Origin: Sisyra terminalis
Taxonomy: Eukaryota; Arthropoda; Insecta; Neuroptera; Sisyridae
DNA length: 64,000 bases
Assembly: GCA_958496175.1 (NCBI GenBank)
Contig: OY292276.1
Location: forward strand, 54,883,080-54,947,079
Direction: 5' to 3'
The translations under genes were made by a program, and so were the position numbers. The notes under the pieces are model-generated. The model was not told the DNA's origin and searched no databases. It saw only the letters and a list, made by a program, of their open reading frames with translations. Each line of letters begins with the position of its first letter. Positions within the stretch are counted from its first letter, which is position 1. Shown here piece by piece: positions 29,902-42,217 of this stretch.

Positions 29902-29939
29902 TCAGTCAGTTGTTGATTCGAGGCGTTCGGTGCTGGACG
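29902..29939 (+). promoter_or_regulatory. Inr-DPE core promoter of the collagen gene
   Basis: The initiator TCAGTT (A at 29908) is followed at exactly +28 to +32 by GGACG (29935-29939), which fits the arthropod downstream promoter element. No TATA box precedes it. An overlapping TCAGTC sits 4 bp upstream. The resulting leader is about 110 nt. Confidence 0.5.
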
Positions 29940-30017
29940 TCATACGGGAAACGGGATACGAAGTGAAAATTCAAGATTTTCGAGATCGGAAGACTTGCGA
30001 ACGAAAATAATGCGGCA

Positions 30018-30467
30018 ATGACTTCCGAAAAAGCCGTCCCCAAGACTCAGTGTGCCACGAAAAGCATGGAAAAAGAGACCTCAAAGCTGGAAAATGACCG
30101 ATTTAAATTTTTCATTTATGCCTCACTTGTGGTACTTTTTGTGGGTGAACTGATTGTTTCGTTCTTTATTGTTGTGTTGCTTAACCGGCCGGTGGTAGAC
30201 CGGGCGGAACTGGACCGAATCGCAATTGATGCGCTTGAATCGGGACGTTTTCGGTTTCATGTGGAAAGTCTGGTGCATGAGGTTTTCGTGAAGGAAGTCC
30301 ACCAGGAGCGGTTGAATGGTATGAGGGCCAAACGCGGTGCTCCCGGTTTCGTTTTGGAAGACAATGCAGTTGGAGTACGAAACGAATTTTCGGCACAACA
30401 ATCGCAGGATGAGCCCGTGAAAGAGACTGACAACTGGTTTTGGCTGTCCGGAACCAGTCGAGTTCCG
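30018..30467 (+). CDS. Membrane-anchored collagen, first coding exon
   Basis: N-terminal 150 residues of a type II transmembrane collagen (MACIT group, like vertebrate collagens XIII, XXIII and XXV). A cytosolic part of about 30 residues precedes a membrane segment at about 31-56 (FFIYASLVVLFVGELIVSFF). The outer stalk follows, with a furin-type site RAKR at 103-106, a feature shared by shed collagens of this group. The exon ends at 30467 in phase 0 with donor GTAATA and joins in frame to the Gly-X-Y exon at 56450. The main ATG overlaps the stop of a three-codon upstream frame (ATG CGG CAA TGA, 30010-30021). Alternative later starts at Met17 are possible. Confidence 0.82.
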
Positions 30468-30754
30468 GTAATATTTTTCTTCCATTACTACCTTTTTTGC
30501 ACTTTAACCAAATGTCTACCTATTATTGAAATAATGATTAATGAGTTTAAAACTTGTTTTATGTGTTATTGACAGAGGAAGGTTAATACTTTGGAATTGT
30601 ATCCGAGTTGAAAAAAAGACCGGAATTAAACATTAACTATTTCTAGTTCAAAAAGAATCGTTATGATCTTTAGCTTCAACCCTGATCTGATTTTACTTTG
30701 CCTATATAAGAAAAAAAAAATTGCCGAAAAGTTCTTTGAGAAAAATCAATTCTT

Positions 30755-32400
30755 TCCCAATTCAAACCAGAATACAACTTAAGTTTACTATCTTTCGATT
30801 TTTTATTGTTTAACTTCTTTTATTTCTTTAAAAATGTCTATTTTTTTCTTCCCTTTTCCTTTATGATATTTATAGATTAAAAATATATGTTACACAAAGA
30901 AAATTATGCAACAAGTAATCAAAGTTATCGTTTTATTAACTGTAGACCCAAGATCACAAACTTTGAAAAAAAACTACTGATGAACCAGGGATAAGGATGA
31001 TTTTTCCTATACTGATTGATCTGGGTTTAATCTCGTGACTAAGAAATTATCAATATTTCTCTGTTAACAGATTTTAATAAGCCCTAGAGTCGCTTAATAG
31101 ACTTCAGTAGTTATAAAGCGACGGTAAATAACTAATAAAACAAAAATTATTTTTCAATTCAAACCAGAATAAAACTTAAATTTACTATTTTTCGATTTTT
31201 TATTATTCAATTTCTTCTATTTCTTTAAAAATGTCTATTTTCGTCTTCCTTTTTCCTTTATGATATTTATAGATGGAAAATATTTGTTACACAAAGAAAA
31301 TTATGCAACCAGTAATCAGTGGCGTAGCTAGGTAACCCAGGGCCCTGGGGTAAATTAAAAAATGGGGCCCCACTGCTATGTAAACTGATTAGGTTTTATC
31401 GAATAAAAATATGAAATATACAAATACTTCAAAAATGCTAAGCTACTTAAGCTCTTTTTTGTGCACTGCAAGGCAAGTAATAAAAATATTAAACAGTAAC
31501 AACATAAATTACAATTAATACTTGGTGTAGGTTTGGCTAATAAAACGAAATAGAGAAGATTCAAGGGTTCATTATATAAAGGTTGGGCCTATTAACTGAC
31601 TAAATAATAATTATATTTACAATTTTTTTTCTAGCTTTTGTTTTCGCAAAAGTATCAATGACTTCTTTTAAATCCAGGCTTGATGAATTTCCAAAAGTTA
31701 AGTTCGATCGAGATTTCTGGTAAGGATTTGAGGACCCCCTGAGCTTGAGGGCCCCGGGGCACTGCCCCGCCTAGCCCCTAGGTACGCCACTGACAGTAAT
31801 CAAAATTATCGTTTTATTAACTGTAGACCCAAGATCATAAACTTTGATAGAAGCCTACTGATGGACACGGGATGAGGATGTCTGTTCCTATATTGATCTG
31901 GGTTTGATCTCGTGACTAGGAAATTATCAATATTTCTCTGTTAACAGATTTGTATAAACCCTAGAGTCGCTTAATAGACTTCAGTAGTTTTAAAGCGACG
32001 GTAAATAACTAATAAAATAACAATTCTTTTTCAATTCAAACCAAAATACAATTTAAATTTACTATGTTTCGATTTTTTATTGTTTAACTTCTTCTATTTC
32101 GTTAAAAATTTATATTTTCTTCTTCCCTTTTCCTTTTTGATATTTATAGGTGAAATTTATATGTTACACAAAGAAAGTTATGCAACACGTATTCAAAATT
32201 ATCGTTTTATTAACTGTAGTCCCAAGATCACAAATTTTGAAAGAAGACTACTGGTGGACAAGGGATAAGGATAACTGATTGATCTGGGTTTGATCTCATG
32301 ACTAGGAAATTATCAATATTTCTCTGTTAACAGATTTTTATAAACCCTAGAGTCGCTTAATAGACTTCAGTAGTTTTAAAGCGACGGTAAATAACAAATA
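30755..32400 (+). repeat. Tandem triplication of a 390-bp SINE-containing unit
   Basis: Three diverged direct units, about 30755-31140, 31141-32018 (interrupted by a hAT copy) and 32019-32400. Each starts near TTCAATTCAAACCAGAATA, passes through TCGTTTTATTAACTGTAGAC, and ends in a SINE with B box GGGTTTGATCTC and tail GCGACGGTAAATAACTAATA. Lengths without the insertion are about 386, 394 and 382 bp. The SINE portions lie at about 30971-31140, 31851-32018 and 32241-32400. Confidence 0.82.
31317..31792 (-). mobile_element. Non-autonomous hAT element, copy 4 (internally deleted)
   Basis: Both termini present, flanked by CCAGTAAT (31309-31316) and ACAGTAAT (31793-31800), 7 of 8 identical. Only 476 bp long: the region encoding the dimerisation core is deleted between about 31683 and 31684. 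It interrupts the second unit of the SINE triplication. Confidence 0.88.
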
Positions 32401-33407
32401 AAATAATATTACCGGCATATGCCGAAACCAGGGCATAAGTTTGTTGGTAATAATAGACAATTAAATTTTTAAAAACGGTGGATGTACTTATGTACACGCG
32501 TGGGAAGTTATACTTCTTTGGAATAATTATAAAGATGTTTTCAATCTACTGCCATGGTATCTTCTGATAGTGCCTAAACTAGCACAACAGTTATAAGTGG
32601 TTTGTGATTACTTAAATATGATACAATTATAAACACAATTTGCTTTTAATATCAAAATACATAATAACCAAACGTATGTGTTGCGACAAAGACAAGGATA
32701 ATGAATATAAAGTTGTACACTTCCATGAGAGTGGAATACAAATATAATAGTTTTGTCTCAAATTTGAACTATCATGTCATTTGTTTCAACTGTAATTTCG
32801 ACTTCATTTAATTGCCAATTTTAGTTATTTGTCAGCTATTGTCAGTGTTGAGCTGTGAATATGTCCCGGAAAGTTATTGGTTTTCAAATAAAAGATTAAA
32901 TTTACTATTAATACATAGATACTGTATAATAATTCTGTATAATATGTTTCGGGTATACCCATGTGGCTACTTATACAAAATGAATATTACATATTGTGTT
33001 AATGGTATTAATTCACCGTTTATCAATACAGCATGGGTCGAACACATGATCGAAAAAATTTGCCATATAGAAGTAGATTGTTACCCTAAAATATCATGTA
33101 TCAGATATGTATGGTAAATCAATCCTAAATAGCGACGTTCTAAAAATTATAATAATACAATAATAATTGCATATTCATTTACCCATTTATATCTATGTAA
33201 TGAAACTAATTTTTAATTCAAATATAGGCAAATGTAATGTAATATAATATATCAATCGACTTTCCTTACATTATTTTAAATATTGCATTGAATAATTTCA
33301 AAAAAAATCTTTTTTTTTAATGTACAATATATTGATTCTCATTATAATAATAGGCAAACGTATGTAATATGTATGCATATATGTCGGCAAAGACAGACAA
33401 CAAATAT
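32401..33407. other. Collagen intron 1, unassigned segment
   Basis: AT-rich. An open frame of 101 codons at 32812-33117 has no recognisable domain and normal intronic composition; I do not call it a gene. No element boundaries seen. Confidence 0.5.
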
Positions 33408-33500
33408 TGTAAATTCCAACTTCCTACTATAGTAATGGCGTCATATTTTACTAAAAACTAGTCTTGTTATTTTTTCTTGTTACCGATAAAGAAGTATAAA

Positions 33501-34232
33501 CAGTGGCATAGCTAGGTAACCAAGGGCCCTGGGGCCAATTAAAAAAGGGGGCCCAATAATAGTTAATAGCCCCTCCGCTATGTAAACTGATTAGGTTTTA
33601 TCAAATAAAAATATAAAATATACAAATACTTAAAAATGCTAAGCTACTTAAGCTTTTTTTTTGTGTACTGCAGGGCAGATAATAAAAATATTAAACAGTA
33701 ACAACATAAATTACAATTAATACTTGGTGTAGGTTTGGCTAATAAAACGAAATAGAGAAGATTCAAGGGCTCATTTTATAAAGATCGGGCCTACCAACTG
33801 ACTAAATAACAATTATATTTACAATTTTTTCCTAGCTTTAGTTTTCGCAAAAGTATCAATGACTTCGTTTAAATCCAGGCTTGATGCGGTTTTGTTTTCA
33901 ATTGCTATTAGCGATAAATATCGGAGTCGAGTTTATCGGTCCATATTATTTCTTAAATAATTTTTTATTATTTTCAATTTGCTAAATGACCTTTCAGATG
34001 CTGCAGAAGTGACAGGAATTGTAAAGAATAATAACATTGCTGTAAATACTTCCGATAGGCCGCATTCTAGCACTCCATATTTGCCCCTTATTTCCTTACA
34101 TATATGGTGAACTTCCAACTGAATTTCCAAAAGTTCAGTTTGATCGAGATTTCTGGTAAGGATTCGAGGGCCCCCTGAGCTTGAGAACCCCGGGGCACTG
34201 CCCCGCCTAGCGTCTAGGTAGCTACGCCACTG
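33501..34232 (-). mobile_element. Non-autonomous hAT element, copy 5
   Basis: Both termini are present (CAGTGGCATAGCTA, GTAGCTACGCCACTG). 33933-34244 encodes the dimerisation fragment on the minus strand. There is no clean 8-bp duplication; instead a diverged direct repeat of about 93 bp flanks it on both sides (33408-33500 and 34233-34328). Confidence 0.85.
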
Positions 34233-34329
34233 TTTAAATTCCAACTTCTTACTATAGTAATGGCGTCATATTTTACTAAAAAATTTGGGTTGTTATTTTT
34301 TTTTATCGCCGCTAAAGAATTATAAATTC

Positions 34330-36123
34330 AATAAAAAGAAATATAAATATAATATTTATCAAAATTATAATGCAGTTGATATAAGACTAGCCCATATAAA
34401 AATTTAATTTGATAATAACGATCTTTTCAAGTTCTTTTATATTTATAACAATTTTTACTGTTATGTAGTCAATTATTTGAAAATGTTACAGATAAAACAG
34501 ACAAAGAATATATAATAACGATGATAAAGTGGCAAGCTCTTTGAAAAAATAAATTTTCCTGTCTCGTTTGTGAAACTCTGCGGACGAAGTTGCGGGTATT
34601 CGTTAGTGGAAAAATAAATGTGCAAAGTGCAGGATATTACGATTCGTGTATATCTCGTTTTAATTCCGGCAAGCTCTTTTAATAATACGAGAGCACGTCG
34701 AATGCAATTGGAATTCTAGCAAAAGAGAATTTATATGTATAGGAAAACACGAAACCGTTGAATATCTGTCGGGAAAATTGAGATTTTCGAGGCAGAATTG
34801 TGCAGGAATATGAAGGAATGGGCGCGCGATTGCTTGCTTTTCAGTTAGCAAATCGTTGAACTGTTTATTTATTTTGTTTGATCTTACTTTGATTCACCCG
34901 AGAGGAGAAGTGGAACTTGACAGGAAAGTTTCGTTCCTGTAGAGACGGAAAATTTTTCCACAAACTTATCGCAAACATAAACGAAAGAGTCCCTGTTTTT
35001 TTCAAATTAATTGTAAAACTTTCTTGTAAAATTGATCTTTTCTCGACAGTTTTGCAATGTGGAAATTTATTACAGATTCTGGTATGGAAAATGTTGAGAT
35101 ACGGGAATGTCTTAAGATTTTTTTCTGATGAAACCAATCAATTGGAATATAACTTTTAGAACTTCAAGGCTTAATTCTGCTATGTATAACAAATGTTTAA
35201 TTTTTTTCTATGGATACAATGTGGTTACTGATCATTACTTACCAAATTCCAGAAGTGGAATTTCCTCTTAATAGTTTCAACTTTCAAAGAAATCGATTAT
35301 ATTCCGTGACAAAGTAGTTATAAAATTGAATGTTAACTTCTTCAGTGTATTGGTTTTAATTGTTATCAATTTGATGTGTTCCAGACCGAATATTTTTGTG
35401 CTTAATTGAATTGTGAGAAGACAATTCCCGAATGCAATCAAGAATGATGACAACATCAATTTATTTTAATAAACCGAATAGAGAGAAATATTACGAAATA
35501 ATGTTCATCAATTATATAAAACTTTAATAATTCTATATATGTGTAGTGAGAAAAAAGAATTGGAAACTTGCTATAACAATTCCTAATTTTCAAACTATCA
35601 AAATGTGAATTTTCAAACACATACTTGAGCTTTTTTCAACGAAAAAAGCCACAAACTTTCATTCTTTTCACCGCTTACATATTCATCGTTGAAAATTTAA
35701 TTTAATTTTAATTTGACATTAGTTTGTAAAACAACTTTTTGCATATATGACGATGTCGGAATCGACGTGCTTCCCGAACAATGCCAACAATTGGGAACAG
35801 TCGGGAATATTTAAAAAGTGACAAAGATAAAAGTTTTCAATATTTGACTCAATATGGTGCAGTGTTACCATTTCTCACTGAATAAAATATTATGACCGTT
35901 CATTTATGACTCCACACAATTTGAGAAGTTTTACGACAATTTTTACCAGCTATTTGTAGAATGGAATATTTTAATGAATTTATACAATTTTGTAACTTCA
36001 ATTTCAGCTTATTAGACTTTGAATTGTTTGAAAATTGTACTATAAAGTTTACAAGAGAAAATGATTAATGGAAATCACTTGAGTCGTGGATATTGAAATT
36101 TTTTTCCAATATGAGCTAAAATA
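34330..36123. other. Collagen intron 1, unassigned segment
   Basis: Mostly AT-rich. The part at about 34560-34870 is less AT-rich and has unique-looking sequence, which could be regulatory; nothing more specific is supported. A fragment CTGCGGACGAAGTTGCGGG near 34575 resembles the end of dispersed insect elements. Confidence 0.4.
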
Positions 36124-36213
36124 TGACTCGTTTATTTTGAAAGTGGCGTAAGTCAAGGACGGTCTACACTCTACATGGTGATTCTTTTTCTTGTAACTAG
36201 AACAAAATAATCA
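36124..36213 (-). repeat. Dispersed repeat, inverted partner of 57.9-58.2 kb
   Basis: About 90 bp running from AAATAAACGAGTCA (complement) through GTGGCGTAAGTC, GACGGTCTACAC and CTTGTAACTAGAACAAA. The same sequence occurs inverted at 57854-58230, where it is split by a hAT MITE. Confidence 0.75.
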
Positions 36214-36219
36214 AAACAA

Positions 36220-36360
36220 GATTTTTTCGCTGACTTTGAACAGTTATACTGTGTATACAATATATAAAATATATTGCAGCCCAATTTATGTAGTATAATT
36301 TAACATAATAATATACAAATTTAATATAATAATATATAAACTTAATATAATAATATATGA
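36220..36360 (-). mobile_element. Partial copy of the 9.8-kb palindromic element
   Basis: The tail CGCTGACTTTGAACAG plus one arm (GTATACAATATA, CCCAATTTATGTAGTATAAT) match the element at 9772-10205 in inverse orientation. The second arm is missing. Confidence 0.7.
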
Positions 36361-36369
36361 AAACACCGG

Positions 36370-37165
36370 CACACAAAAAAAAAAGTGGTCTGTACTTTTG
36401 ACCGGACCTACATAAATCTACGTATTTTGACCCCCTGAACACGAATCCGGGGTCGGTTTGACCCGTACACCCCCAAAAATTCGAGAAAACTTTAAAAAAC
36501 CGAAAAAAATGGTTAAAATCGGCAGTTTTGGTGACATAAAAATTTTTTTGAACTAAACCGAGCATGATTTTCACGTTTTTCGATCCGCTGAATACAAATT
36601 CGAAGTTTATGTAGACCATAAGCCTTTTTTATTGTAAGAAAATTGCAAAAAAACCCTTAAAAATTGTAAAAAATTGCGGCTATTGTTTCTTCGGCTATTG
36701 TTCTAAAATTCGAGATTATATGATGAAAATAAACTTTTAAATCTCTACAAAGGATATTTTGCATATTATTCTAATTCTGGAATATGATTTTTGAAGGTTA
36801 TTTGGCTAACCGCGATTTTGTTATTTCTATAGATTTTTTACGATTAATAGATTTTTTTTTAATTCCGGAACAATGAACTTCAAATTTATACTCAACAGAT
36901 TTGCCAACATGTCAAATTTATTATGATTTCATTTAAAATTTGATATTTATCACAAGAACTTTGATTTTTCTGAAATTTTCAGGGTTTTTTGCTATTTACA
37001 TGGGTTTTTAAGAATGGCTGGACCGAATATCTTCAAGATTTATATTATGCGGATTAGAAAACATGAAAATCACGATTAATCTAGCTCCTTAGAAATTTTG
37101 TACACAATTACTGCAATTTTCAAAGATTTTTTGCAATTTTCTTACAATTAAATCAGCTTATTGGC
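36370..37165. other. Collagen intron 1, probable old repeat
   Basis: Contains C-rich phrases (GTATTTTGACCCCCTGAACA) unlike the surrounding intron, suggesting a decayed mobile element, but no ends were identified. Confidence 0.35.
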
Positions 37166-37169
37166 TTTT

Positions 37170-37770
37170 GCTTCTTATTGATTTTATGTATATGTGTAAG
37201 ATTAGTGGGTCCAATATGCAACCTAGTTATGGTAGTGTGCTCCTTCCTGGTTACTACCATTGAGCATTTCCCTAGGGTGGCTGAGTCCTTCAGCGTAGCT
37301 AATTTTTGGGATGTATTTCTCCATATATTGTCCCAGGACTTTTGGACTTTACTCCTGACTAGCCTCTTCTAGTCTTTCAATTCCAGCTCGTGGTCATCGA
37401 TTAGTTCTTCGATGGTTGCCTTTTTTGCCGCTTCGTCAGATTGCTCGTTGCCATCTATCCCATGATGTCCGGGGATCCAAATTAACTTTATTCGGTAATT
37501 GCTTTTGAGCATGTGGTCTATTTTTTTTGTATGTTTATTATTATGTTATTTTTATTATACCGATTTTTTAAAGCATTAAGGTTTCTCTTGAGGTTTTTTT
37601 TCGATTGTTTCTAAGCATTTCATTATTGCTACGGCTTCGCAGTTGAAGATTGAAGTTCTGTCTTTCAGCCTGTGGGGAATTTCTTGATTGTTTGTCATGG
37701 TAGCGCATCTCGATTGTCCGTTAAGTATCGATCCATCAGTGAAGAATTTATTAATATTGATATACATTAA
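37170..37770 (-). pseudogene. Decayed non-LTR retrotransposon fragment with RNase H domain
   Basis: On the minus strand, 37767-37576 reads FFTDGSILNGQSRCA and on to CEAVAIMKCLE, an RNase H start. After a short break, about 37510-37390 reads LIWIPGHHGIDGNEQSDEAA, the conserved RNase H end, followed by a decayed C-terminus. RNase H domains of this type occur in I-superfamily LINEs. Frames are broken. Confidence 0.75.
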
Positions 37771-37859
37771 TAATTGATATTAATTTTGATATACAAATTT
37801 ATAAATTTATAATTAACAAACAAATTGATTTTACAAATGTGCAATAATATACATTTTTG

Positions 37860-38575
37860 TAAATGCAGCAGCACTTTTCGTAGAAAAGTGGGAAGAAAAA
37901 GTTCCGGAATTTATTAATTATTTCAATACACTACGTGGCTAAAATCATATCAAAATTAGTTCGATGGTACAGCATCAGGATGTCCAAGTACAAACAATGG
38001 TATTGAATCTACCAATTCCATAATTAAAAAAAGAATATACTTTAATACATTGTTTATTTGTTTCTTAATTTTTAAATAAATTAAATGATTTAATAATTCA
38101 ATGATCTATGGACAGAAATCCAGAGCTGCAATGCTACATAAGTTTTTCTATTAAACCAATAGTTCCTTTAAAAGAATGAACCGAATCTTATAATTGAGAA
38201 TTGCAAAACAAGAAAATAATAAAAGTGGATAATACATACTATGTATGTACTTTAAATTCGAAGTATAAAAGTATAACTTCAGAGTTGATAACCAAATATA
38301 TTAAGTAAGACTGGGAAACTTTTGAAGATTTTGAACAGAGCTTTTATGGCACTTGGGCGTTTAATATAGACGCTACTATTAGTAAATGTAATTATACGTG
38401 TCCAATATTTCAAATAAAATATCAGTGCAAGGATACGTTGGGTCTTCTTATGCGTTTAAATAAAATTATAGTTCCTGAGGAAAGTAAATGTATTTCTTTA
38501 GGGCAAAAACGTAAATTCAGTCGTCCATCAAAAGCAAAGAAAGCATTAATTATTCAATAAATTTACTTATTTGAC
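37860..38575 (+). pseudogene. Mutator-like (MULE) transposase remnant with SWIM zinc finger
   Basis: Fragments on the plus strand read VEKWEEKVPEFINYFNT, then GCPSTNNGIESTNSIIKK, and at about 38320-38560 a SWIM-type region containing CNYTCPIFQIKYQCKD and the end LGQKRKFSRPSKAKKALIIQ. This order is typical of MULE transposases. Several stops and frame changes show that it is dead. The SWIM motif has CKD where CKH is expected. Confidence 0.75.
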
Positions 38576-38887
38576 CTCAAAATGTACGCTACTTGGCGTT
38601 TTTATTTCTCTTTTGTACATGCTTGTTTTGTTGTTTTAAACTAAAATTATACTTCTCTTTGGTCTATATTGGACTTAAATGTTTAAATTTAGCGTTTATC
38701 AACATATTGTAATGTGTACTTACATATACTCCATTATAAATTATGATGGAATTTTGATGAATCGCGAAACTTTGTATATATGGATGTCTGGATATATGGG
38801 TTGTAATAATGTTTTTTACTCTATTGCGCCAAAACTACTGAATGGATTTGAATAAAACTATACATTATTATAGCGTATACATTAGAA

Positions 38888-39112
38888 CATTGTTTCCTAA
38901 CCTGTGGTCCGTGGAACCCTGGGGGTCCGCGGTCCGCGAGCCTATGTTTGGGGGTCCGCGGTCCCATTTGGAAAAGTTTGTTTTTTAATTTAATGAAGGA
39001 ATACTAAAATATAATATTGTCCGAAAATTGCACCTTTTTTTCACTCAGGGGTCCTTAGCATTATGCTTGATTTCCTTGGGCGTCCGCGGCTGAAAAAGGT
39101 TAGGAGCCGCTG
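38888..39112. mobile_element. hAT-type MITE
   Basis: 225 bp with ends CATTGTTTCCTAACCTG and GGTTAGGAGCCGCTG and a perfect 8-bp duplication CATTAGAA (38880-38887, 39113-39120). The interior has repeated GGGGGTCCGCGGTC blocks. Confidence 0.88.
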
Positions 39113-39120
39113 CATTAGAA

Positions 39121-42100
39121 TAACATATAGGCTATAAATTATAAAGATATTGTGTGAATTATCCAAAATATAACGATAAGTGTCAAGTAAGTAGAAAAAT
39201 ATTCTGCCATTTGAGAGCTTTTCTGGTGTGCGCTGCAAAAACCGTTAGAGTTACATGTATAGGTATAATGCAAAATGGAAATGTTTATCTTAAATAATCC
39301 TACGAAAAAGCCCACAATAGCATATATCTATCTTTTATGTGTAATATATTATAATTATTGCCAAAATAGTGAACCATAAATACAATAAAAATGATAACTC
39401 ATTTCTAATGCACATTTAGTAGTAACAGATTGATCCTTATATCAAAATAAATACTTTTATCGCGTCTGGAATTATCTATTTTTACTCGGGTATCATCATC
39501 TGGAGAAAAACTTACTGAATAAAACCGTAAGGAAAAGTATAGTTTATATGTGCTTATAAAAAAAAATCCTTGTTTCCCTTAGACTGGCCATAACTTGATC
39601 ATTTTCATTCATCTGTTTTTTAAAAACTTAAATACTTTTCAGCAAATTTCAAAAGAAAGTAAAATATTAAAAATTGCGCTGGAAATTGGAAATAAGCTCT
39701 GTATTTCTGTATAATCATGTAAACCACGTATTTGTCTTTCAAAACTTACCAAAAATTGATATTAAATTAAATAAGGCGTTATTACGATCGCCTAATTTCG
39801 ATAAACAAATAAACATTTCTCAATAAATTCAAAATTAGATAAACTTTCAAATTGATTGAACTGTGCAATAAGAAGTAAATAAACGAATTATTTTATTATT
39901 AGATGCCAATATAATGACGTATAAAGTTTAAATAGTCGTTAAATTCTCTGAAATTTGGCATTTTTCGGTTAGTTTTGATAGCCAAATACGTAGATTAAAT
40001 GGTTATACATAAACACTAAAGGAGTTAATTTTTTTTAATCCGTTGAAACGATTACAATTTCTAGTGCGGTTTGAATTTAAAATGTCGATTAATAATCCGC
40101 AATGGCAGTCATTAAATGTTAGTGACGTCAATCTTGAAAATTCATATGAAAATAAAATTAACAATGTTGTGTATCAAAAAAGCATAAAAATAAACAGTAA
40201 ACACTATGTACCTGAAATATTTGGACAGGACACCTCCTATCGGGTCTGCTAGTATGTAAATAAAGAAAAGCCAAAAATCTTTAGACTATCGAAAAGAAAA
40301 ACACCTAGAAAACGTGACCCAATTCAAATATGTAATGATAAATGCAATTTATAATGATTTATTTCCAATATATAATGATAAAAGAAATTTAAAATCCTCT
40401 TCCAGAGCAAAAGGCATACGCCAAATCGTGTATGGTGAACTCTGGACTATCCAATATGGTTTAATTATATAGTTGAAATTCAGATATTTCAATAATAAGT
40501 TTAAAGATACATAATGGTTATACATGATTATGGAAGAACTGAATTTCGTGCAATTGTACAAATTTCAATTTCGCGGTTGTGTTGTACAGTGCAATAGTGT
40601 AATAGTTTTTGGAAAAAGTTCATTCGGGAATCGTAAAAGGGAGATGGGGTTATTTTGATGCGAGTATTTTGATAACTTTCGATTTTTTTTAGTCATAATT
40701 AAGACCGAATTTATTGAACTTGGCGATATTTTTTATTTGATGTATGATGTAGTATGATTATATTTTTCGTAAAAGAATAAGAAAAATAAAATACATTACG
40801 CAGACGAAGTCGTGGGGATCAGCTAGTATGTAATAACCATCAAAGAATTTCCGAATCGTTGGTTTTGGCAAATTAGCACAAAAAAGAGCCATTCTAATGA
40901 AGTAGAGAGTATTAGTTACTAATTAATAAAAAATGACACATTTATGTAAAGATTTGAAAAAAGTTAAATACCAATGGAGTCTTGCCCTAGTGCTGAGTAC
41001 AACATGAAAAATAAAGCAAATGATTTACGAATGTTTGTGATGTTTGTAACAAGAAAACAAGACTTTATTGTGTAAGTTTCTTTTTTTTCATTTTACAAAA
41101 GAAATGTTTAGTGCTTTTAAAACAAACACTTATATTTTATATCTTTGTTATCTTTTCGCAATAACTTTCTTGCCAGACCGGAAAGCTTTTTCGTTTCATC
41201 GCCATAAAAATGTTTTTGATTTATAGAACTGTCGTTGAAATTGTATTAAAAAAAATTAAATTGAACTTAAATCAATTAGTTGCATCTGTACAAAAATTAC
41301 GCGAGCGTTAATTCCATAACGAAAAGTTCCAACATAAACGTGAAAAAAAGCATACTTTATGTAATAAGATTAGAGGGAAAGTTTGCAAATTGATTTCAGT
41401 TGGCAATTATTCCCGTAATGCTAAATATATGGAAATAAATTTGTTAAGGATACAGTTAACATTAGTTTATTAACCGGAATGGGGAATTGTATCGTTTTGT
41501 ATTAAGCTGATGATGAAGTTTCTTCTTCCGTAAGCAAATCCCAATCTATTCCCGAAAGGCCAAAGCTCAAATGTGTGGGGTGTGGGGTGTGGGTGGGTGG
41601 AACGGCACAGCGGGGGAATGCGAACGAGAGCTGACTTTGGGGCGGGTGAAATTTAATTGTATTATTTGAGTTGTAATGAGAAGTCAGTATTTGCAAGTTT
41701 CATAAGACCTCGACTGCCTCGTTTTCATCCACGCGCCATTTACATAAAAGCTTTCAATCGCGTAATTAATGTCGGACAACTTTCCTATTTGTATCTTACG
41801 ATGCTCTATATATCGCACGTTGTAGGTATATGCATGTAAATGGGATATATATAAAAGCTCGCCAGTTTGTGAGCTTGAGCTGCCGAGCGAAATGAGTTTA
41901 TCCAACTTTTGTATTTTGTGCAGATTAAAGAAGGAAAAAAACGAGTTAACTCTATTGCAATGACCGGAAATTATAATTACATCAGAATAAAAAATAAAAA
42001 ACTTTTCACTCTTGAGCTTTTTATGGTCAAGAAGTGAAATCTGTGAAATTCGAAAACAGTATTCAAATATATTTTTTTCCATATTAGCATATTAACCAAG

Positions 42101-42217
42101 AATGGAAAACCATTTAAAAAATCACTTATGAGTAGCTCACATACAATAGAAGTGAAACTTTCAAAAGTGTGAACTTCAAGATAATGAGAAAAATGTAAAA
42201 TTTCGAGAGAAGGATAA
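39121..42217. other. Collagen intron 1, unassigned segment
   Basis: Mostly AT-rich. Near 40640-40835 there is a repeat fragment starting GGGAGATGGGGTTATTTTGA and ending GACGAAGTCGTGGGGATCAG-CTAG, reminiscent of dispersed insect elements that end in CTAG. About 41500-41900 is less AT-rich and non-repetitive in appearance. No gene supported. Confidence 0.4.

Noticed and set aside
29762..30010. 82-codon plus-strand frame upstream of the collagen start
   Set aside because: It spans the promoter and leader, has no recognisable domain, and ends just before the collagen ATG.
30755..32400. CRISPR-like or satellite array
   Set aside because: Only three long units with SINE content in a eukaryotic intron; no short regularly spaced repeats.
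32812..33117. 101-codon plus-strand frame in the collagen intron
   Set aside because: No domain, composition like the surrounding intron, no splice or promoter support.
36197..36619. 140-codon minus-strand frame with repeated Tyr-Ile-Lys blocks
   Set aside because: The repeats come from the AT-rich arm of the palindromic element at 36.2 kb; it is a shadow of a repeat.
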